A stretch of DNA of 64,000 nt, from the NCBI RefSeq assembly GCF_001592365.1, contig NZ_BCWU01000001.1, positions 372,001 through 436,000 of the forward strand, written 5' to 3'. This DNA is from Gordonia hydrophobica NBRC 16057. GTDB taxonomy: Bacteria > Actinomycetota > Actinomycetes > Mycobacteriales > Mycobacteriaceae. Under the pieces are notes generated by a model. That model did no database searches and had not been told where the DNA came from. It saw nothing but the letters and a program-made list of their open reading frames with translations. Shown here one piece after another: positions 8,535 to 16,092 of this stretch. The position numbers and the translations under genes were made by a program. The stretch's first letter is position 1, and every line of letters starts with the position of its first letter.

Positions 8535-9584
8535 GTGCACGGTGAATACAAGGTCCCCGGCGGCAAACTCGTGGTGGTCGACGTGGAGGCGCACGGCGGT
8601 GCGCTGACTTCCGTCGCGTTGTCCGGCGATTTCTTTCTGGAACCCGACGACGCACTCGAGACCATCACCGACGCCCTCGTCGGCGCCTCGGTGACCGCGT
8701 CGGCCGCGGATCTGGGGGAGCGGATCCACGCCGCGCTGTCCGACGAGGTGACGCTGGTCGGCTTCACTCCGACGTCGATCGGGGTCGCGGTCCGCCGCGC
8801 GCTCGGGCACGCGACCGGCTGGTACGACCACCAGTTCGACGTGATCGAACCGGTGGTGCTGGCGCCCGCGATGCACGTCGCGCTCGACGAGGTGATTCTG
8901 CGGGAGGTCGCTGCGGGAACTCGGCCGCCGACTCTGCGGTTCTGGGACTGGGACTCGCCGCTGGTGGTGATCGGCTCGTTTCAGTCGGTGCGCAACGAGG
9001 TGGACGAGGAGGCCGCGACCCGGCACGGCATCGGGATCGTGCGACGGATCTCCGGCGGCGGCGCGATGTTCATGGAGCCCGGCAACTGCATCACCTATTC
9101 GCTGGCGGTGCCGACGTCGCTGGTGGACGGTCTCAGCTTTGAGCAGTCGTACGAGTTCCTCGATCGCTGGGTGATGGGTGCGTTGGCCGACGTCGGCATC
9201 ACCGCGCGGTATGTGCCGATCAACGACATCGTCTCCGAGCACGGCAAGATCGGCGGCGCTGCGCAGAAGCGGATCGTCGGTGGGGCGGTGCTGCATCACG
9301 TGACGATGTCGTACGACATCGATGCGGACAAGATGACCGAGGTCCTGCGGATCGGGCGGGAGAAGATCTCCGACAAGGGCATCACCAGTTCCGGTAAGCG
9401 CGTCGACCCGATGCGCTCGCAGACCGGCATGGCGCGCGCGGACATCATCGCCGCCTTCCTGGCACACTTCCGCGCTCGGTACACCACGCGGGACTCGGTG
9501 TACTCGGACGCCGAACTGATCGCGGCGCGCGCTTTGGTGGCGTCGAAGTTCAGCAGTGCGGACTGGACGTACCGGGTGCCGTAG
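8535..9584 (+). CDS. lplA: Lipoate-protein ligase (LplA family) with N-terminal accessory domain
   Basis: 349 aa from a GTG at 8535. The catalytic biotin/lipoate ligase fold occupies roughly 110-340: LRFWDWDSPLVVIGSFQSV, then VRRISGGGAMFMEPGNCITYS, which carries the RRxxGGG lipoyl-AMP loop, and KIGGAAQKR with the catalytic lysine. Residues 1-95 resemble the small domain that in E. coli LplA is C-terminal (YKVPGGKLVVVDV), so the order looks inverted. The enzyme should salvage lipoate onto E2/GcvH domains. No ribosome-binding site is obvious before the GTG. A CsbD gene precedes it and a long inverted repeat follows. Confidence 0.9.
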   Translation: MHGEYKVPGGKLVVVDVEAHGGALTSVALSGDFFLEPDDALETITDALVGASVTASAADLGERIHAALSDEVTLVGFTPTSIGVAVRRALGHATGWYDHQFDVIEPVVLAPAMHVALDEVILREVAAGTRPPTLRFWDWDSPLVVIGSFQSVRNEVDEEAATRHGIGIVRRISGGGAMFMEPGNCITYSLAVPTSLVDGLSFEQSYEFLDRWVMGALADVGITARYVPINDIVSEHGKIGGAAQKRIVGGAVLHHVTMSYDIDADKMTEVLRIGREKISDKGITSSGKRVDPMRSQTGMARADIIAAFLAHFRARYTTRDSVYSDAELIAARALVASKFSSADWTYRVP

Positions 9585-9618
9585 GGGGACTGACTCGGGG
9601 CGGTACCGACCGGAAGTC

Positions 9619-9690
9619 GGACCAGATTCCCCGCACAGCGACGGCATAGCCGCTCACGCGGATGCCGTCGCTCTCCGGGGAATTCTGTCC
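9619..9690. repeat. Long inverted repeat (29-nt arms) between lplA and the enoyl-CoA hydratase
   Basis: GGACCAGATTCCCC..AGCGACGGCAT pairs with ATGCCGTCGCT..GGGGAATTCTGTCC around a 14-nt loop, with about six mismatches. It lies 35 bp after the lplA stop and 73 bp before the next start, so it is most simply the lplA terminator. Confidence 0.65.
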
Positions 9691-9762
9691 GGTCGATGAC
9701 GGGTACGGTCCATCTGTCACCGCAGTGCATCGCAGATCGTTGAACAGAATGGATGAACCACA

Positions 9763-10512
9763 ATGCTGATCGATATGGACCGCCGCGGATCCGTCGCCGT
9801 GATCACCATGAATCGGCCCGAACGCCGCAATGCGTTCAACGCCGCGATGACGCAGGCGCTCGACGCTGCGTTGAACAGTTTCGAGGACGACGACTCGCTG
9901 CGGGCAGCGGTGCTGACCGGCGGCCGCGACTTCTTTTCTGCGGGCACCGATCTCGTCGAGTGGGCGGGTGAGCCCACCGAGCGCGGCGGTCCTTACGGCA
10001 TCGCTGGGCGTGCGTTGCCGAAGCCGCTGGTGGCTGCGGTGGAAGGAGTCGCGGCCGGCGGCGGATTCGAGATCGCGTTGTCGGCGACGCTAATCGTGGC
10101 CTCGGAGACGGCGTCGTTCTCGTTGCCGGAGGTGAAACTGGGACTGATTGCGGAATGCGGAGGCATCTTCCGCGGCCCGCGCGCCCTTCCGCTCAACCTC
10201 GCTCGCGAGATGCTGCTCACCGGAAGCCCGCTGAGCGCCGCGCGTGCGTTCGACCTCGGGATGGTCAACCGACTCGCCCCGCAGGGCGCGGTCCTCGAGG
10301 AGGCGATCCGGTTGGCAGAGGAGATCGCCGAGCGTGCGCCGGTGGCCGTCGCGGAAACGCTGCATGCGCTCGAGGCACTGTTCACCGAGCAGAACCAGCA
10401 GGGGTGGGAGCTGACGCAGGCCGCCAAGACCGTCGCCCGCGCGTCCGCGGACGCAGGCGAAGGAGTGGCGGCGTTCCGGGAACGACGCGCACCGCAGTGG
10501 CGAGGCCACTGA
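9763..10512 (+). CDS. Enoyl-CoA hydratase/isomerase family protein
   Basis: 249 aa crotonase-fold protein. NRPERRNAFNAAM is the N-terminal signature. The oxyanion-hole segment AGTDLVEWAGE and the GVAAGGGFEIAL loop are present, and the expected catalytic glutamate position reads GLIAECGGIF, which retains Glu. The usual reaction is hydration of trans-2-enoyl-CoA to 3-hydroxyacyl-CoA, though the superfamily is diverse. It is flanked by a hairpin and a convergent gene, with no operon partner, so the pathway is unclear. The ribosome-binding site before the ATG is weak. Confidence 0.88.
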   Translation: MLIDMDRRGSVAVITMNRPERRNAFNAAMTQALDAALNSFEDDDSLRAAVLTGGRDFFSAGTDLVEWAGEPTERGGPYGIAGRALPKPLVAAVEGVAAGGGFEIALSATLIVASETASFSLPEVKLGLIAECGGIFRGPRALPLNLAREMLLTGSPLSAARAFDLGMVNRLAPQGAVLEEAIRLAEEIAERAPVAVAETLHALEALFTEQNQQGWELTQAAKTVARASADAGEGVAAFRERRAPQWRGH

Positions 10513-10534
10513 CGGACGCGCCGTCCCCGGACCG

Positions 10535-11078
10535 TCAACCGTGGCGCAGGCCCGACCCTGGAATCCCCGACGGGATCATGGTGACCCACAGGCGTTTCGG
10601 GCGAGACTTGGCCGCGGTGCTGCCGCCGGTGCGGCCGCGGAACTCGGCGCTGCAGTCGTCGCAGAACTTCCGTGGGCTGACGGCGGTCCAGCAGGTTTTA
10701 CGGCAGCGTTCGCACCGGAAATGGATCCGCGGCGCGAGTGGCCGCCCCGCCCGGGAGGCGCGGGTCCGTCCGGTGCCGCGGTGCGCGGAAGACGACGCCG
10801 CCTTGCGCGTCGCGGCTGAGGACTTCGCCGTCGTCCGCGCGGGCGAGGACTTCCGACGTTTCGTCGACGCCGACGACGCTGCTGCCTTCGGCCGTGGGCG
10901 CGGTCCCCACAGCGCCTCGCGATCAGCGATGAGACCGGTGAGGATCCGGCGGTCGCGGGCAGTGAGTTGATCCGGCAAGCCCACGCCCCGGATGGTGACG
11001 ATCCGTTCGCAGAGGGCACGATACCGGGCGTACTTCGGGTGGCGGGGGGTCGTTCGGTCCGACGGCGGTCGTCATCAT
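10535..11078 (-). CDS. Zinc-ribbon protein of unknown function, apparently frameshifted near its 5' end
   Basis: The downstream frame (10535-10984) encodes a basic protein ending in a zinc ribbon: CERC and CDDC pairs 13 residues apart. Coding-like sequence in that frame continues upstream of the GTG at 10984 (HPKYARYRALCERIVTIRGV) but meets no start codon. In another frame, ATGATGACGACC at 11078 follows a perfect AGGAGG. Removing one base from the six-C run (11044-11049) fuses the two into one ~180-aa protein. The cause may be a sequencing error, a real one-base indel, or slippage during translation. No function assigned. Confidence 0.6.
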
Positions 11079-11304
11079 GGGAGCCTCCTCTAGTCCGGGC
11101 GAACAATGGAAGTACCCCGGAACATAGCGGACGCCTCGGACATTTCCGGTCGAGCGCGAAGCTGCCAGGCATCGCGGCGCGGGCGGGTGCTCGTCCTACC
11201 GAGTCCATGAGCAGTGACGATGTGCGCACCTCGACCGTCATTCGTTCGGTAGATTCGGGGCCGACGGCGTCGAATCTGAGCAGAAGCTGAGTACTGTTCA
11301 TCGC

Positions 11305-11697
11305 ATGAAACTCCGCCAATTCCTCGCAGCGTTCGCCATCGTCGGCGCGCTCGCCACCGTGGGCACCGCGCTTCCCGGTGTCACTCCGACCGCCGAGGCC
11401 GCGCCGGGCGGGTACTGGGGCGCCATCTCCTGGAACTACGAGGGCCGCACGTCGTACGCCGTGAACTACGGTTCCGAGCGCGCGGCGCTTCACGCGGCCA
11501 AGAGGCGCTGCGGGTCGCGCTGCGGCTGGTTCACCTTCTACCGCTCGTGCGGCGCGGTGGCGTACAAGTTCGGCGCCTACCGCACCCGCGTCGGCACCGC
11601 CCGCGGTTACCCGACGCGCGCCAGCGCGCAGCGCGCCGCCAAGCGCAAGGCGGGACCCGGATCGCACGTCCGGGGCTGGGCCTGCACCTCGCGCTGA
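11305..11697 (+). CDS. Small secreted DUF4189-type protein
   Basis: 130 aa. A signal peptide covers residues 1-~33 (MKLRQ, hydrophobic AAFAIVGALATVG, then TAEAAPGG), so export through Sec is expected. The mature part is a single DUF4189-like domain: GYWGAISWNYEGRTSYAVNY, a CGSRCGWFTF pair and SCGAVAY. Cysteines are in an even-numbered pattern suited to disulphides. Function unknown. A perfect terminator hairpin starts 17 bp after the stop. Confidence 0.85.
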   Translation: MKLRQFLAAFAIVGALATVGTALPGVTPTAEAAPGGYWGAISWNYEGRTSYAVNYGSERAALHAAKRRCGSRCGWFTFYRSCGAVAYKFGAYRTRVGTARGYPTRASAQRAAKRKAGPGSHVRGWACTSR

Positions 11698-11713
11698 CAC
11701 TCCACCGACCGAC

Positions 11714-11744
11714 GACGGCCGACCGCACCCCGCGGTCGGCCGTC
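11714..11744. terminator. Perfect 13-bp stem terminator, probably bidirectional
   Basis: GACGGCCGACCGC and GCGGTCGGCCGTC flank a 5-nt loop, followed by TTGTGT. It lies between convergent genes (plus to 11697, minus to 11773) and can serve both. Confidence 0.85.
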
Positions 11745-11772
11745 TTGTGTGATCATCCGGTGAACGCCGGAA

Positions 11773-12393
11773 TCACCACTGCGCCTGCAAGTCCCGGTCC
11801 GCGCCCAGCATCCGCGCCTGCGCGACGATCCCGGCGATCACCAGCGCCACGTACGCGAGATACCACCACCAGTCGTCGCCGATGGTGGAGGTGATGGCGG
11901 CGCGCGTGAAGTCGCTGGTCTCGATGGTGCCGACCAACAGCATCACACCGCCGACGATCGCGGTGGATCCGCCGAGCGCGCTGAAGACGATGAGCAGCAG
12001 AGCGGGCAGGTTCAGCATGATCGCCGCGACGGCGAGCAGGATGCCGACGATCACGCCGACCAGGATCACCACCCAGTTCCACGTGACGCCGAGCGCCACC
12101 ATCAGCGCGGTGCCGAGCGCGAACCCGATCGACGCCATCGCGAGGGTCACCGCGACCGCGTAATAGAGGTACGCGATGAACGCGAACAGCAATGCGCCGA
12201 CGATGCCGATGATCCAGCCGAGCGCCGTGGACAGATACCCGTCGCCGGTGAGCGCGGAGACGATGCCCGCGCCGAGGTTGAAGCCGACGAACGCACCCCA
12301 GATCGCGATCACCACGCGCATGGCGACCACGCCGCGGAAGCAGAACAGGGCGCCGATGACGATGGCGAGAAGACCGATCAGAATGCTGGGCAT
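11773..12393 (-). CDS. Multi-pass membrane protein, DUF4203/TMEM198-like
   Basis: About 206 aa from the ATG at 12393; a GTG 45 bp upstream (12438) would add 15 polar residues, but nothing supports it. At least six or seven hydrophobic segments follow one another: SILIGLLAIVIGALFCF, VVIAIWGAFVGFNLGAG, ALGWIIGIVGALLFAFIAY, a long V/I-rich pair and a C-terminal YLAYVALVIAGIVAQA. Spacing and Gly-rich helices match the DUF4203 family. No transport signature identified. Convergent with the DUF4189 gene. Confidence 0.8.
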   Translation of the reverse strand: MPSILIGLLAIVIGALFCFRGVVAMRVVIAIWGAFVGFNLGAGIVSALTGDGYLSTALGWIIGIVGALLFAFIAYLYYAVAVTLAMASIGFALGTALMVALGVTWNWVVILVGVIVGILLAVAAIMLNLPALLLIVFSALGGSTAIVGGVMLLVGTIETSDFTRAAITSTIGDDWWWYLAYVALVIAGIVAQARMLGADRDLQAQW

Positions 12394-12535
12394 GGAGTCA
12401 GCGTAGGCCCGAGGTGCGGTGCGACGCGCGCGGTTCACCGGAGGTACATGCGCGGACCGCTTGTTCGGTAGGCCGTGTATGCCGGAGTATCGGAGGCGAC
12501 GGCGTCACGTCGACGCGACGCCGAGATGAAAGCAG

Positions 12536-13507
12536 GTGATCGTGGCGCATTCGGGACGAGTCCGGTGGCGCGCTCTGGGCGCGCTCGCCGCCCTCGTCGT
12601 CCTGTGCGTCCCGGCAGTGCTGATCGCGGCGCGCGGTGCGCGGGCGGTGGTCTCGACCTCGGTCGCCGATGCAGGCACCACCCTCGACGACGTCGAATCC
12701 TGGGCGACGGCCCGGCACGCGAGCGTCTCGCTGACAGTGGTGGACCGGGCGCGTCCCGGACGCGTCGGCCTGCACCAGGATCGGCCGGTGCTGACCGCGT
12801 CGGTCGCGAAACTGTTCATCGCCTCGCAGCTGGCGTTCCTCGACGCGACGGGCGTGCGGCGGGCGTCGTCGTCCGACGACATGCTGCTGGGGCGCATGCT
12901 GTCGGCGTCGGACGACTCCGCCGCGACCCTGCTCTGGCAGCAGCTGGGCGGTCCGGCGCTGATCGGTGAGGTCGCACGCCGGTACCGACTCACCGACACC
13001 GTGCCGCCAGCGATGCCGGAACGGTGGTGGGACACCCACACCACCGTCTCCGACGTCGCGACGTTCTATGCGCAGTTGCTCGACGAACGCGACGCCGCAC
13101 GACGCGCGGCCCCTGCGGGAGCGGTACCCACGCCGTCGTGGGCCGATCGGATCCTCGGCCCGCTGCACGCCTGGACCGACGTCGGCGCCGACGGATACGA
13201 CCAGCAGTTCGGGCTGCCGGCGGCATTCGGCCGCGACCGACTGAGCGCGGTGAAACAGGGCTGGATGTGCTGCGTCGACGCGCGGTGGAACCACATCACG
13301 ACCGGTGTCTTCGGTCCGGACGATCGGTACATCGTCGTCGTGCACGTGGCCGAGGACGTGCAGTACCCGAGTGCGGTGACGGACCTGCCGTTCACGTCAG
13401 CGGGGATCGACCTCGCCGACGAGAGCGCGGCGCATGCGCGGGAGACGGTGACCGGGGTGGTGCGGGCGCTGTTCCCCGACATGGTCGGCGGTGACGGCGA
13501 ACAGTAA
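12536..13507 (+). CDS. Serine hydrolase, class A beta-lactamase/penicillin-binding-like, membrane anchored
   Basis: 323 aa. Residues ~11-34 are a hydrophobic anchor or signal. The SxxK active-site motif is at 89-92 (TASVAKLF), the SDN-equivalent reads SDD at 125-127 (SASDDSAAT), and a KTG-like triad KQG occurs in AVKQGWMC. Such divergent proteins are common in mycolate actinomycetes and may act on peptidoglycan or as esterases; actual beta-lactamase activity is doubtful because the conserved loops are altered. Start is GTG at 12536, with GTG at 12542 as an alternative. No operon partners. Confidence 0.8.
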   Translation: MIVAHSGRVRWRALGALAALVVLCVPAVLIAARGARAVVSTSVADAGTTLDDVESWATARHASVSLTVVDRARPGRVGLHQDRPVLTASVAKLFIASQLAFLDATGVRRASSSDDMLLGRMLSASDDSAATLLWQQLGGPALIGEVARRYRLTDTVPPAMPERWWDTHTTVSDVATFYAQLLDERDAARRAAPAGAVPTPSWADRILGPLHAWTDVGADGYDQQFGLPAAFGRDRLSAVKQGWMCCVDARWNHITTGVFGPDDRYIVVVHVAEDVQYPSAVTDLPFTSAGIDLADESAAHARETVTGVVRALFPDMVGGDGEQ

Positions 13508-13533
13508 TCGGGGCTCAGATCCGACCGAACCGC

Positions 13534-15336
13534 TCAGACTCGACCGGGGCGGCTGGGCGCATTCCAGAGGCTGCCCGGCGCGGGGGCGGCCGTCGGGATG
13601 TCGTACGGCGTCCGCCGGAGCCGCAGCAGCGACGGGGTGGCGGCGTCGTGGTGAATGCGCAGACGTCCCTGGGCGGGATTAGCGTCGAACTTCCACACCC
13701 CCATGGCGCTGGGCCGATACAGCCAGATCCGCAGCGCGCTGCCGCGTCGGAAGGCGTGCGCGAAGGCGGGGATCGGGACCCGGCAGGCGACGAGGTGGCC
13801 GGGGCGGACGGGCTGCGGCGTCGTGTGCTGGAGGAAGGGCTCCAGGAGGGTGGACTGTTCCGGATCCAGCGCGCGATTCGACAGGCGCAGCAGCCCGGAC
13901 TGGACGTAGGTCTCGTTGCCCTCGGGGTCGACGTGCGTGAGGATCACCTGCAGGTCGGCATCGGAGTCGTCGACGCTGACGTGCAGGTCGAGGCTCGCGG
14001 GACCGAAGACGAGGTGATCGTCCTCGAACGGTGCCGTCGAGTAGGCCAGGGTCGACGCCGGCGGGGTGCTCCGACGCCAACCGTCGTGAAAGTTGAACAG
14101 ATCGACTTTGGGGGCGCGGGGCAGCTCCTGATAGGCGCTCGCGGGCTCCCCGGGATCGGCGACCGCCGACGAGAGGGCGCCGTCGCGGCGGAGATTCAGC
14201 GTCCACACCTGGTCGTCGCTCTGGTCGGTGGCGGGCACGTCGTAGACGAAGCCCGGCACAGTGGAGCCGTTGCCTTTCCGGTTCATCTCACCGAAGCCGT
14301 AGTGGCCGGTATCGGGGCCGTCGGCCGCGGTGTCGAACCAGATGCGCGCGTGCGGTGTCGCTTCGAAACCGTTCTCCTCGCCTTTGACGTAGTGGTCGAA
14401 GAACCGCAGGAGTTCGGCGCGGATGCTGGCGCTCACGTAGATGTCGTGTTTGCCGTTGGTGCCGATGGACCAGGTGGTCTCGGCGGGCAGGAGTTCGGCG
14501 AACGATCCGGGTCGCGGTCCGGTGGACATGTCCTGCCAGGCGTTGATGGCGAGCGTCGGAGCGGTGATGCGTCCGACGGCGTCGGTCAGCGAGTGCGCGA
14601 GGGTGTATGCGTCTTCGGTGCGATGCGCTCGAGTGACGACTCCCGGAGAGTCCGGGCCGGTGCGGGCGATACGCCGCAGGATGGTCTTGGCGGCCGGCCA
14701 GTCGCGGTCGACGATCGCGGAAGTCGCCGCGTAACCCCACGTGAGTTGGATGTAGCGCCACCAGGTCTGCGCGAAATTGTTGGGGACGCCGCCGGGAGAT
14801 CCGCTGTCGCGCAAAGGGTCCACGACCACCATTCCCGGCGCGATCGCCGCCAGCGCCTGCGGGCGTTGCCCGGCGGTGCACAGCTGGCCGATGCCGCCCC
14901 ACGACCAGTTGTACATCCCGATTCGGCCGGTGGACCAGGGCTGCTCGCTGATCCACTGCACGGCGGCGGCGCCGTCGGGTCCCCACTGGGACTGGAAGAG
15001 CTCGAAATCGCCGTCGGACGGTCCGGTGCCCCGCATGTTGACACCCACGAGCGCGTAGCCGTGCTCGAGCAGGGCGGTGTCGAGGTCGTGCGACATGGCG
15101 GTGGATCCGCGCCGGTAGCTCCAGCCGCCGATGCCGCCTGCGTCGTAGCCGTTGTAACTCATGAGCGTGGGGAAGGGGCCGCTTCCCACCGGGAACAGGG
15201 CCGAGTAGGCGAGGGCGGAGCCGTCGGCCATGGGGATGCGGCCGGTCTGTCGGTGGGAGAACGCCGGGCGGCGTCGAGCCTTTTCGGCCCTCGTTGGCTC
15301 CGTCGGTGTCTGGATCCCCGTGGATCTGTCGTTCAT
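13534..15336 (-). CDS. CocE/NonD-family alpha/beta hydrolase (X-Pro dipeptidyl-peptidase-like)
   Basis: 600 aa. The N-terminal alpha/beta-hydrolase part has LMSYNGYDAGGIGGW and GVNMRGTGPSDGDF, the nucleophile in NWSWGG (S145), the acid in NAWQDMS (D269) and the histidine in NGKHDIY (H297). The C-terminal ~220 residues are the jelly-roll domain of this family (SLDLHVSVDDSDADLQ). Members hydrolyse esters or amides such as cocaine or acyl-proline. The ATG at 15336 is preferred because GAGAGGG lies upstream; a GTG at 15354 is possible. It is divergent from an EthR-like repressor with a palindromic site between them, so it is likely that repressor's target. Confidence 0.88.
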   Translation of the reverse strand: MNDRSTGIQTPTEPTRAEKARRRPAFSHRQTGRIPMADGSALAYSALFPVGSGPFPTLMSYNGYDAGGIGGWSYRRGSTAMSHDLDTALLEHGYALVGVNMRGTGPSDGDFELFQSQWGPDGAAAVQWISEQPWSTGRIGMYNWSWGGIGQLCTAGQRPQALAAIAPGMVVVDPLRDSGSPGGVPNNFAQTWWRYIQLTWGYAATSAIVDRDWPAAKTILRRIARTGPDSPGVVTRAHRTEDAYTLAHSLTDAVGRITAPTLAINAWQDMSTGPRPGSFAELLPAETTWSIGTNGKHDIYVSASIRAELLRFFDHYVKGEENGFEATPHARIWFDTAADGPDTGHYGFGEMNRKGNGSTVPGFVYDVPATDQSDDQVWTLNLRRDGALSSAVADPGEPASAYQELPRAPKVDLFNFHDGWRRSTPPASTLAYSTAPFEDDHLVFGPASLDLHVSVDDSDADLQVILTHVDPEGNETYVQSGLLRLSNRALDPEQSTLLEPFLQHTTPQPVRPGHLVACRVPIPAFAHAFRRGSALRIWLYRPSAMGVWKFDANPAQGRLRIHHDAATPSLLRLRRTPYDIPTAAPAPGSLWNAPSRPGRV

Positions 15337-15394
15337 GTCGCCCTCTCGCGTCACTTCGGATCCGGCCCGGATCGACCAGCCGGTGGCGCAACGG

Positions 15395-15421
15395 TATCAA
15401 CACATGTTGATAGAATCAACA
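15395..15421. promoter_or_regulatory. Operator-like palindrome between hydrolase and EthR-like gene
   Basis: TATCAACA-CA-TGTTGATA (15395-15412) is a perfect 8+8 bp palindrome, followed by a third half-site ATCAACA (15415-15421). It lies in the 117-bp gap between the divergent starts at 15336 and 15454, where a TetR-type repressor would control both promoters. Confidence 0.7.
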
Positions 15422-15453
15422 GGTGTCGAGTGTGTGAGAATGTGGAGGTGAGC

Positions 15454-16089
15454 GTGAAACCAGGGATCGGGCGACGGAAGACCGTGCGGCCGTCAGGAGA
15501 GGATCGAGTCCGCGCCATCATGGCGACCGCGGAGCAACTGCTCGGGGAGCGGGCGTTCGCGGACATCTCGGTCGACGACCTCGCGCGCGGCGCGGGCATC
15601 TCCAGACCGACGTTCTACTTCTACTTCTCCTCGAAAGAAGAAGTGCTGTTCGCCCTCGCACAGCAGATCGTGGACGCGGCCAACGCCAACGTGGAGGAGA
15701 TCGATCCGGCGGGGATGGCTGATCCCGCCGCGGTGTGGCGGGCGCGAATCGTGGCCTACTTCAATGCTTTCGGCGCACATCGATCCCTCACCGTGGCGCT
15801 GTCGGGGGTGCAGGGCTCCGTGCCCGAGCTGGATCAACGCTGGTCGGAAGTGGTGGAGGGCTGGGTGCGGACGACGGCGTCGAACATCGATGCCGAGCGT
15901 GCCCGCGGCGCCGCGCCCACCACCCTCCCGTCCCGTGATCTGGCGGTCGCGCTCCTCGGCGCCAACCAGGCGGCGATGCAGTCCGCGTTCATCGGCCGAC
16001 AGCCCGCCCTGTCCGACGACACGGTGGTCGACACCCTGGTGCACGTGTGGCTCGGGACGATCTACTCCGAGGGCGTTGCGAACGGCTGA
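15454..16089 (+). CDS. TetR-family transcriptional repressor, EthR-like
   Basis: 211 aa from a GTG at 15454, five bases after GGAGG. The N-terminal helix-turn-helix (about 36-60) reads ADISVDDLARGAGISRPTFY, nearly the Mycobacterium EthR sequence, and similarity continues into the ligand domain with DAERARGAAPTTLPSRDLA and DTLVHVWLGTIYSEG near the end. In M. tuberculosis EthR represses the neighbouring Baeyer-Villiger monooxygenase gene ethA. Here the neighbour is a CocE-type hydrolase instead, and the window's monooxygenase lies 18 kb away. Binding to the palindrome at 15395 is inferred. A long in-frame extension upstream is antisense to the hydrolase and is rejected. Confidence 0.9.
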   Translation: MKPGIGRRKTVRPSGEDRVRAIMATAEQLLGERAFADISVDDLARGAGISRPTFYFYFSSKEEVLFALAQQIVDAANANVEEIDPAGMADPAAVWRARIVAYFNAFGAHRSLTVALSGVQGSVPELDQRWSEVVEGWVRTTASNIDAERARGAAPTTLPSRDLAVALLGANQAAMQSAFIGRQPALSDDTVVDTLVHVWLGTIYSEGVANG

Positions 16090-16092
16090 CGG

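Noticed and set aside
13648..15453. Upstream extension that would make the EthR-like protein 813 aa
   Set aside because: The extension is antisense to the CocE-type hydrolase and lacks a domain; the GTG at 15454 has a proper ribosome-binding site and matches EthR length.
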